From Balneolaceae bacterium (GTDB taxonomy: Bacteria; Bacteroidota; Rhodothermia; Balneolales; Balneolaceae): a DNA stretch of 5,038 nt. The number at the start of each line of letters is the position of its first letter. Position 1 is the stretch's first letter. This document shows positions 1 to 5,038 of the stretch, piece after piece. The notes below the pieces were generated by a model, which was not told the DNA's origin, did not search any database, and worked only from the letters and a program-made list of their open reading frames with translations. The stretch is from contig SLGA01000001.1 of the NCBI GenBank assembly GCA_007123985.1, forward strand, positions 1-5,038. Reading direction: 5' to 3'. A program made the position numbers and the translations under genes.

Positions 1-2302
1 AAATGGTGAGAATACTTGCACTCCCCCACGGGGCTGAGGCAACCGCATCAATTGCAGTTTCTCCACCTGTTGCCACCACATCGTGACCGGGGAGGAACGG
101 TTTAAGTTTTTCGTTCACCCCGATTGGCCCCATACCCGGCCCGCCGCCGCCATGCGGAATACAAAATGTTTTGTGCAGGTTCAGGTGACACACATCTGCC
201 CCTATGGCTGCCGGAGATGTCCACCCGATCTGGGCATTCATATTGGCACCGTCCATATACACAAGGCCGCCATGCTGATGAATGAGTTCGCAAATTTCTT
301 TGATATCTTCCTCAAAAACTCCGTGGGTTGATGGATACGTCACCATCAGGGCAGATAGACGATCGCTGTATTTCTCCACTGTTACCCGAAGGTCATCAAG
401 ATCTATATTACCGTTCTCATCGCATTTTGTAACCACCACTTGCATGCCTGCCATTACAGCGCTGGCGGGATTAGTACCGTGAGCCGACGAGGGTACAATC
501 GTAACATTTCGGGAAGTATCTCCATTGGCAAGGTGATATCCGCGGATAGTCATCAAACCGGCATACTCACCCTGCGCACCGGAATTTGGCTGCAGAGAAA
601 CTTTTGCAAAGCCGGTAATTTCCGACAGCCACGCGTCCAGTTCTTCAAACAGTTTGTGATACCCTTCGGCCTGCTCTTTGGGCACAAACGGATGAATTTT
701 TCCAAATTCCGGCCATGTAAGCGGAATCATCTCAGCCGTGGCATTTAACTTCATGGTACACGAACCGAGCGAAATCATGGAGTGGGTTAAATCCAGATCA
801 CGATTTTCGAGCATCTTCAAATATCGAAGCATCTCATGTTCAGAGTGAAATTGATTGAATACCGGATGAGTCAGGAATTCTGATGTTCGTGTGAGTTCTT
901 CCGGGTAAGAGGCCTCAGTCGTTTTGGCTTCTTTTTTAACATCAAATGAATTTGACTTACCGAGTACTTTCGCAAAAATATCGAGTACCAGTTCTACATC
1001 ATCCAGCTCTTTGGCTTCATCAAAAGAGAGCCCGATGGAGTTTTCAAAATATCTGAAATTTGCTTCTGAACTGAGAGCTTCCTTTCGAATATCTTCAATT
1101 TCATCAGAAGAAAACCCATCCAGCGTAATAGTATCAAAAAATTGTTCGTTGCGGATTTGGATACCCAATTGATTGAGTCCGGCCGCTGCCAGTTTGGTTA
1201 ATCCATGAATTTTTAAAGCAATTTTCTTCAGGCCGTCGGGTCCATGATATACCGCGTAAAATCCGGAGATCACAGCAAGCAGTACCTGCGCAGTGCAAAT
1301 GTTTGATGTGGCTTTTTCCCGGCGGATATGCTGTTCGCGGGTTTGCAGTGCCATCCTGAAAGCGGAGTTCCCTTCTGCGTCAACGGTTGCTCCAATAATT
1401 CGACCCGGAATTTGACGTTTAAACTCATCTCTTGTAGCGAAATACGCCGCATGTGGCCCGCCAAAACCCATCGGTACCCCAAGCCGCTGAGTAGTACCCA
1501 CAACCACATCCGCACCCATCTCTCCCGGAGGGGTTAATAGGGTGAGGCTAAGTAAATCTGCAGCAACAGTTACAAAGAGTTCATTTTCGCGGGCTGCAGA
1601 AATCAGGTCAGAAAAATCGGTTACAGTCCCAAATGTATCGGGGTATTGAAGCAACAGACCGAACAGTGCCGGATCGGTAACATCCACTTCAGCAGGATTC
1701 CCCACAACCAAATCAATTTCAAGCGGAGCCATGCGGCTTTTTATCACCGAAAGTGTTTGCGGGTGGCAATTCTCGGATACAAAATAGGTATTCGCCTCCT
1801 TTCTTTTTTTCCCTTTTCTTCTCCCGTGGAGCATGGTTATCGCCTCAGCTGCGGCTGTACCTTCATCGAGTAATGAAGCATTGGCAATCTCCATTCCGGT
1901 CAAATCAGAAACCATGGTTTGGAAATTTATCAGTGCTTCGAGCCTTCCCTGTGCAATTTCTGCCTGATAGGGTGTATAGGCCGTATACCAACCCGGGTTT
2001 TCCAGGACGTTTCTCAGAATAACGTTTGGAGTACGGGTTTCATAGTAACCCATGCCAATAAACGATTTGAATATTTTGTTTTTTGATGCGATCTCACGGC
2101 GAAGGTGGTTTAAATACTCTTCCTCGCTGAGAGCATCAGGTAAATGAAGGGGTTTGTCAAGACGAATTTTTTGTGGGATTGTCTCCCCGAGTAACTGTTC
2201 TACAGTCTGAGCTTCACAATAGGATAACATCTCCGAAATTTGTACCTCATCCGAGCCAATGTGTCGGGTTTCAAATTTCTCTTTGGCAAAATCAATACTC
2301 AT
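1..2302 (-). CDS. gcvP: Glycine dehydrogenase (decarboxylating), P protein of the glycine cleavage system; C-terminus beyond the window
   Basis: P protein is the PLP enzyme that decarboxylates glycine and passes the aminomethyl group to the lipoyl arm of H protein, in the cytoplasm. Seen: reading from ATG at 2302 leftward, 767 codons are open with no stop or frameshift. The N-terminus has the conserved RHIG (residues 13-16). Then come GMGYY (83-87), WYTAYTPYQ (105-113), SLGSCTMKLNA (511-521) and SAHGTNPAS (606-614). The PLP-lysine motif is LNLHKTFCIPHGGGG, with Lys711 (codon 170-172) forming the internal aldimine. Family knowledge: single-chain P proteins are about 950-960 residues, so about 190 residues are missing off the left edge. 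The single chain containing both halves is the homodimeric type, not the split gcvPA/gcvPB type. A basic stretch, RRKGKKRK (161-168), sits where relatives also have a Lys/Arg-rich surface segment. The gene is divergent from the transporter gene, so it is first in its transcript. The start is well placed because the family N-terminus is intact; no Shine-Dalgarno is seen. Confidence 0.97.
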   Translation of the reverse strand, partial: MSIDFAKEKFETRHIGSDEVQISEMLSYCEAQTVEQLLGETIPQKIRLDKPLHLPDALSEEEYLNHLRREIASKNKIFKSFIGMGYYETRTPNVILRNVLENPGWYTAYTPYQAEIAQGRLEALINFQTMVSDLTGMEIANASLLDEGTAAAEAITMLHGRRKGKKRKEANTYFVSENCHPQTLSVIKSRMAPLEIDLVVGNPAEVDVTDPALFGLLLQYPDTFGTVTDFSDLISAARENELFVTVAADLLSLTLLTPPGEMGADVVVGTTQRLGVPMGFGGPHAAYFATRDEFKRQIPGRIIGATVDAEGNSAFRMALQTREQHIRREKATSNICTAQVLLAVISGFYAVYHGPDGLKKIALKIHGLTKLAAAGLNQLGIQIRNEQFFDTITLDGFSSDEIEDIRKEALSSEANFRYFENSIGLSFDEAKELDDVELVLDIFAKVLGKSNSFDVKKEAKTTEASYPEELTRTSEFLTHPVFNQFHSEHEMLRYLKMLENRDLDLTHSMISLGSCTMKLNATAEMIPLTWPEFGKIHPFVPKEQAEGYHKLFEELDAWLSEITGFAKVSLQPNSGAQGEYAGLMTIRGYHLANGDTSRNVTIVPSSAHGTNPASAVMAGMQVVVTKCDENGNIDLDDLRVTVEKYSDRLSALMVTYPSTHGVFEEDIKEICELIHQHGGLVYMDGANMNAQIGWTSPAAIGADVCHLNLHKTFCIPHGGGGPGMGPIGVNEKLKPFLPGHDVVATGGETAIDAVASAPWGSASILTI

Positions 2303-2573
2303 AAAAACGATTCTTGGGATTGGGTTTTCTGATTGAACAAAATGCAACTCATAACGGTTCAGAAGGGCTGTAAAAAAGCAAAATAAAGATGAAATTTTAA
2401 GCCGTAAAAAGATAAGCTTTTTTAATTGAATTGGCACCTTTCCGTTTAATTCTTTTGATTCATCAACCCGAAATAAAGTACCTTTTTTTGCCAATGCTAA
2501 AATTTCATTTTTCATTAGCTAAATATGTATATTTAACGTAATCCGTAAAATTTTTAAGCCTTAAGTATTACAC
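2303..2573. promoter_or_regulatory. Divergent intergenic region between gcvP and the ZIP transporter gene
   Basis: This 271-base AT-rich stretch must hold the promoters for both divergent genes. On the minus strand a Bacteroidota-like -7 element (consensus TAnnTTTG) is approximated by TTATTTTG at 2379-2386, with one mismatch, which would give a gcvP leader of roughly 70 bases. On the plus strand TATATTTA (2528-2535) is a one-mismatch match about 40 bases before the transporter start. No convincing -33 TTTG partner is correctly spaced for either, so both are weak. The motif AAATTTTAAGCC (2392-2403) recurs with one mismatch at 2549-2560, and CCGTAAAA occurs at 2402-2409 and 2543-2550. No small gene or glycine-aptamer-like sequence is visible. 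That the region is regulatory follows from gene orientation; the individual elements are guesses. Confidence 0.5.
2520..2535. promoter_or_regulatory. AT-rich perfect palindrome upstream of the ZIP transporter gene, possible operator
   Basis: TAAATATGTATATTTA has 7-base arms (TAAATAT / ATATTTA) around a 2-base centre and lies 38 bases before the transporter start, overlapping a weak -7-like element. A metal-sensing repressor (Fur/Zur or DtxR/MntR families) could bind here, since genes for metal transporters are often controlled that way. However, the sequence does not match a known box that I can name, and AT-rich DNA produces such palindromes by chance. Confidence 0.25.
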
Positions 2574-3413
2574 ATGATGGGTGAAGCATCTATTTCAACC
2601 TGGTTTTTTGATTTACATCCCGTTTGGCAAGCATTTTTTGCCGGAACTTTATGCTGGATTACCACAGCAATCGGTGCCGGTGTTGTATTCATGAAAAAAA
2701 ATGTCAGCCGAAAGTTTCTTGATGCTGCACTTGGTTTTGCTGCCGGGGTAATGATTGCCGCAACAATCTGGTCGCTGCTTGAGCCCTCTATGGAGATGGC
2801 CGAGTCGCTTGGGTTAATTAAATGGATGCCTGCCACCTTTGGCTTTATACTGGGTGCCTTGTGTATTCGGCTGGCCGATGCCTATGTACCACACCTGCAC
2901 CTTGGCCTGCCCCGCGATGAAGCGGAGGGAGTTAGTACAAAATGGCGGCGTGCCACACTTCTGGTTATGGCGATCACACTGCATAATATACCAGAAGGTC
3001 TTGCTGTAGGCGTATTGTTTGGCGCAGCTGCTACGGGAATTGACCCGACTGGTACTGCTACGGTAATGGGAGCGATAGTACTTGCCATTGGAATCAGTAT
3101 ACAGAATTTACCGGAAGGAATGGCTGTCTCTATGCCGCTTCGGGGTGAGGGTGTTTCCAGGTGGCTGAGCTTTAACTACGGCCAGTTATCGGGCCTTGTA
3201 AACCCTCCTTCTGCTGTTATAGGTGCTCTTGCTGTTATTTTTATCCAACCTATTCTCCCTTATGCTTTGGGATTTGCTGCCGGTGCCATGATATTCGTAG
3301 TTGTGGAAGAGCTTATTCCCACATCACAGCGCGCCGGTAATACGGATATTGCCACAATGGGAACTATCATTGGTTTTTGTGTGATGATGATTCTCGACAT
3401 TACTTTAGGTTAA
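2574..3413 (+). CDS. ZIP-family divalent metal transporter, GufA-like
   Basis: Predicted inner-membrane transporter of divalent metals (Zn2+, possibly also Fe2+ or Mn2+) into the cytoplasm. The 279-residue protein shows about eight hydrophobic segments, roughly at 17-39, 50-70, 86-103, 126-152, 163-189, 203-225, 229-246 and 258-278. The ZIP metal-site signatures are clear: HNIPEG (137-142) in the fourth segment and QNLPEG (177-182) in the fifth. EELIP (245-249) near the end of the seventh supplies another likely ligand. Between segments 3 and 4 a loop carries PHLHLG (106-111), a short histidine pair typical of the metal-binding cytoplasmic loop of ZIP proteins. Gln at the start of the second signature, where some ZIPs have His, matches the GufA / bacterial BbZIP-like branch. 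ATG codons at 2574 and 2577 are both possible starts; neither has a Shine-Dalgarno. The gene is flanked by long gaps and appears monocistronic. Metal specificity cannot be read from the sequence. Confidence 0.93.
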   Translation: MMGEASISTWFFDLHPVWQAFFAGTLCWITTAIGAGVVFMKKNVSRKFLDAALGFAAGVMIAATIWSLLEPSMEMAESLGLIKWMPATFGFILGALCIRLADAYVPHLHLGLPRDEAEGVSTKWRRATLLVMAITLHNIPEGLAVGVLFGAAATGIDPTGTATVMGAIVLAIGISIQNLPEGMAVSMPLRGEGVSRWLSFNYGQLSGLVNPPSAVIGALAVIFIQPILPYALGFAAGAMIFVVVEELIPTSQRAGNTDIATMGTIIGFCVMMILDITLG

Positions 3414-3474
3414 TGAAACCAGATTTATCATTGTCTGTTTAATGTTTATTTAAATCCGGCAATCCCATCTTTAA

Positions 3475-3500
3475 TGTAAATTTCGTCTTGAAATTTGACA
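3475..3500. promoter_or_regulatory. 26-base near-palindrome upstream of the glutamate dehydrogenase gene, candidate operator
   Basis: The arms AAATTTC (3478-3484) and GAAATTT (3490-3496) are perfect inverted repeats around a 5-base centre, GTCTT. The outer TGT (3475-3477) and ACA (3498-3500) also pair if one G (3497) is bulged. The right arm overlaps a TTGACA hexamer (3495-3500). The element lies about 35 bases upstream of a promoter-like TATTTTTG, which suits a dimeric regulator. It lacks a following T-run, so a terminator for the transporter gene is less likely. The regulator is unknown; the functional reading is inference. Confidence 0.35.
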
Positions 3501-3533
3501 GAAATTGTGCTTTTTCCTTCAACAAAAAGCCTG

Positions 3534-3551
3534 TATTTTTGATCTTATAAT
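3534..3551 (+). promoter_or_regulatory. Candidate promoter core for the glutamate dehydrogenase gene
   Basis: TATTTTTG (3534-3541) matches the Bacteroidota -7 consensus TAnnTTTG exactly, and a TATAAT hexamer follows at 3546-3551. Either could serve as the core element, giving a leader of roughly 40-60 bases before ATG 3601. A well-spaced -33 TTTG or -35 partner is not evident: the upstream TTGACA at 3495-3500 is too far from both. These AT-rich matches can occur by chance, so confidence is low. Confidence 0.35.
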
Positions 3552-3600
3552 TTACATTCATCACCCCATAACATTGCAAACAAGCGCTTCCAAAAAAAAT

Positions 3601-4908
3601 ATGAGCACAAAATCATCTACTGAAACCAAAAGCTATTACAAAGAACCGGGGCCACAATTTGACAAGGAATCTCCGTTCGAATCCATGATGCAACGGTTCC
3701 GATTTGCTGCAGAAATTTTACAGCTTGACGACGGTCTTTTTCAATATCTTGCAAGCCCTGTAAAGCAGGTTACAGTTTCTATTCCTGTAGTTATGGACTC
3801 CGGGAAAATTAAAGTTTTTGAAGGTTATCGGGTTATACATGATAATGTTCTGGGGCCATCAAAAGGCGGTATACGTTTCACGCCGGACGTGAATCTTGAT
3901 GAAGTAAAAGCACTTGCAGCCTGGATGACCTGGAAGTGTGCCGTTGTTAATGTTCCATTTGGAGGCGCAAAAGGCGGTGTACGGGTTAACCCTCATGAGC
4001 TCTCCACTTCGGAGCTGGAACGGCTGACCCGTCGCTATACTGCCAATATGCTTGGCATCTTCGGGCCGGACAGAGACATACCCGCGCCCGATATGAACAC
4101 AAACGAGCAGATTATGGCATGGCTGATGGATACATACAGTATGAATTCACAGCGAACAGAAACTGCAGTTGTAACCGGAAAACCCATTATTCTTGGCGGC
4201 TCTCAGGGAAGAAAAGAAGCAACAGGCCGTGGAGTAGTAACCGTAACACTTGCTGCACTCAGTAAGATGGGTATCATGCCAAATAAGGTTTCTGTTGCCG
4301 TTCAGGGATTCGGAAATGTAGGCTCCGTGTCGGCGCAACTGATGTATGAACAGGGTGCTTCCGTTATCGCAATCAGTGATATATCGGGTGGATACTACAA
4401 CAAAGATGGAATCAACATACCTGAAGCTATTGAGTACATAAAGACTAATAAGAGCAGTCTTGAAGGATTCAGTGGAGCAGAAAAAATAACTAATGAAGAA
4501 CTTCTTGAGCTCGATTGTGACGTACTGATTCCGGCTGCAAAGGAAGATCAGATCAGCAGGCACAATGCTGACCGTATCAAAGCAAAAATTATCGCAGAAG
4601 GAGCCAATGGCCCTGTAACTGCCAATGCCGATGCAATGCTTGATGAAAAAGGTATCATGGTAATCCCTGATATCCTGGCGAATGCTGGGGGTGTAACTGT
4701 ATCATACTTTGAATGGGTGCAAGACAGACAAGGCTATTTCTGGACTGAAGAGCGCGTAAACAGGCGCCTGAATCGGATGATGCGGGATGCATTTGATAAT
4801 GTCTATGGCGTAAGTGAAAAATATAAGATAACTTTGCGACAAGCTGCTTATGTTTATGCTATCGACAAAGTAGCTACCACCCTAAAAATGCGTGGCATCT
4901 ACGCGTAA
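3601..4908 (+). CDS. gdhA: Glutamate dehydrogenase (Glu/Leu/Phe/Val dehydrogenase family)
   Basis: Cytoplasmic enzyme, normally a hexamer, that interconverts glutamate with 2-oxoglutarate and ammonium using NAD(P). The chosen start gives 435 residues, normal for the roughly 420-450-residue class. Substrate domain: GPSKGGIRF with Lys88, MTWK with Lys112, GGAKGG with the catalytic Lys124, and DIPAPDMNT with the catalytic Asp164. The order and spacing match Lys89, Lys113, Lys125 and Asp165 of the Clostridium symbiosum enzyme. Lys88 and Ser368 (in NAGGVTVS) favour glutamate over leucine or phenylalanine. Nucleotide domain: GFGNVG (236-241), then Asp260 at the end of the next strand, which leans towards NAD but does not settle it. 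AEGANGP (332-338) and PDILANAGG (356-364) complete the signature. An in-frame ATG at 3505 would add 32 residues unlike this family and would span the likely promoter, so ATG 3601, preceded by an A-rich run, is preferred. A putative anti-sigma ATPase gene follows after 21 bases. Confidence 0.96.
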   Translation: MSTKSSTETKSYYKEPGPQFDKESPFESMMQRFRFAAEILQLDDGLFQYLASPVKQVTVSIPVVMDSGKIKVFEGYRVIHDNVLGPSKGGIRFTPDVNLDEVKALAAWMTWKCAVVNVPFGGAKGGVRVNPHELSTSELERLTRRYTANMLGIFGPDRDIPAPDMNTNEQIMAWLMDTYSMNSQRTETAVVTGKPIILGGSQGRKEATGRGVVTVTLAALSKMGIMPNKVSVAVQGFGNVGSVSAQLMYEQGASVIAISDISGGYYNKDGINIPEAIEYIKTNKSSLEGFSGAEKITNEELLELDCDVLIPAAKEDQISRHNADRIKAKIIAEGANGPVTANADAMLDEKGIMVIPDILANAGGVTVSYFEWVQDRQGYFWTEERVNRRLNRMMRDAFDNVYGVSEKYKITLRQAAYVYAIDKVATTLKMRGIYA

Positions 4909-4929
4909 CTATTACTTCAACACATATAA

Positions 4930-5038
4930 ATGTCAGACAAAGTTTTTCGACTCTCCCTGAAATCGACTTACGAAGAGTCGGAAAGAGTGCCTGATTTTGT
5001 ATCAGATATTCAGGAAAAGGCAAATCTCGACGAAGATA
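4930..5038 (+). CDS. Putative RsbW/SpoIIAB-like anti-sigma-factor ATPase, N-terminal fragment cut by the window edge
   Basis: Only 36 codons are visible, starting with ATG at 4930 (MSDKVFRLSLKSTYEESERV and 16 more residues), with no stop before the edge. The pattern fits the start of HATPase_c_2 proteins (anti-sigma-factor serine kinases such as RsbW): a beta-strand of alternating residues (KVFRLSLKS), then a helix with ExxRVPDFVxxI, then an acidic turn of the NLDED type leading into the helix that should carry the N-box. The diagnostic ATP-binding motifs (N box, DxGxG) lie outside the window, so this is an inference from the N-terminus only. If correct, the protein would phosphorylate or bind a partner switch component controlling a sigma factor or other output. 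It starts 21 bases after the glutamate dehydrogenase stop with no terminator between, so co-transcription is likely. No Shine-Dalgarno is seen. Confidence 0.6.
   Translation, partial: MSDKVFRLSLKSTYEESERVPDFVSDIQEKANLDED

Larger units (their letters stand above)
3414..3600 (+). other. AT-rich intergenic region between the transporter and glutamate dehydrogenase genes
   Basis: These 187 bases should contain the end of the transporter transcript and the promoter of the dehydrogenase gene. I see no GC-rich hairpin followed by a T-run that would count as a standard intrinsic terminator. Weak AT-only symmetries occur: GATTTA (3422-3427) with TAAATC (3451-3456), and the 8-base palindrome ATTTAAAT (3448-3455). 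The region holds no plausible small gene. The stronger near-palindrome and promoter-like elements are listed separately. Confidence 0.5.

Noticed and set aside
83..2022. Several plus-strand reading frames of 66-102 codons across the gcvP region
   Set aside because: All lie opposite the continuous minus-strand gcvP frame, which carries the family motifs from residue 13 to the PLP lysine.
2303..2400. Glycine riboswitch in the gcvP leader
   Set aside because: Glycine-cleavage genes are often controlled this way, so I looked. The leader is short and AT-rich, with no tandem aptamer-like helices or conserved G-rich core.
2406..2422. Hairpin AAAAAG-ATAAG-CTTTTT as an intrinsic terminator
   Set aside because: The stem has a single G-C pair and sits between divergent genes, where no transcript needs to end. 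It is probably chance A/T symmetry.
2561..2836. 91-codon minus-strand reading frame over the start of the transporter gene
   Set aside because: It overlaps the transporter coding sequence antisense and has no recognisable features; the membrane segments and signature motifs are on the plus strand.
3495..3500. TTGACA as a sigma70-type -35 box for the dehydrogenase gene
   Set aside because: No TATAAT-like hexamer lies 16-18 bases downstream; the TATAAT at 3546 is 45 bases away. The hexamer is better explained as part of the near-palindrome.
4147..4563. 138-codon reading frame on the minus strand inside glutamate dehydrogenase
   Set aside because: It lies wholly opposite a strongly conserved enzyme gene, and its translation (Cys/Tyr/Ser-rich) resembles no protein family I know. 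It is a shadow of the real gene.
1..5038. Mobile elements, CRISPR arrays, tRNA or rRNA genes, defence or other novel systems
   Set aside because: No transposase, repeat-spacer array, RNA gene or unusual cassette was seen; nearly all of the sequence is explained by four ordinary genes and their intergenic regions.

Overview
This window looks like ordinary chromosomal DNA from a Gram-negative member of the Bacteroidota / Balneolota (former Rhodothermaeota) group. The evidence is moderate GC content, AT-rich intergenic DNA, protein sequences typical of that assemblage, and four gene starts with no recognisable Shine-Dalgarno sequence. The lineage is an inference from protein flavour and signal style; there is no rRNA or marker gene to confirm it.

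Layout. Positions 1-2302 (minus strand) hold the first 767 codons of gcvP, the single-chain glycine dehydrogenase (P protein) of the glycine cleavage system. The frame is open throughout, and the gene runs off the left edge. A 271-base divergent intergenic region (2303-2573) separates it from a plus-strand gene (2574-3413) for a GufA-type ZIP-family metal transporter. After a 187-base AT-rich gap (3414-3600), carrying a near-palindrome and promoter-like elements, comes a complete glutamate dehydrogenase gene of the Glu/Leu/Phe/Val family (3601-4908). Only 21 bases later the first 36 codons of another gene start (4930 onward, cut by the right edge). Its sequence resembles the N-terminus of RsbW/SpoIIAB-like anti-sigma-factor ATPases.

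How the genes relate. GcvP and glutamate dehydrogenase both belong to amino-acid catabolism and ammonium flow: glycine cleavage releases CO2 and NH3, and glutamate dehydrogenase interconverts glutamate with 2-oxoglutarate plus ammonium. gcvP is transcribed away from the others and is the first gene of its transcript, so it is not co-transcribed behind gcvT or gcvH. The ZIP transporter appears to be a single-gene unit. The tight spacing after glutamate dehydrogenase, with no terminator between, suggests that the regulatory ATPase gene shares its transcript.

I see no mobile element, CRISPR array, tRNA, rRNA, riboswitch or clearly novel system. The points most worth a second look are the near-palindrome ahead of the glutamate dehydrogenase gene, the AT palindrome ahead of the transporter gene, and the coupling of a metabolic enzyme gene to a putative anti-sigma factor gene.
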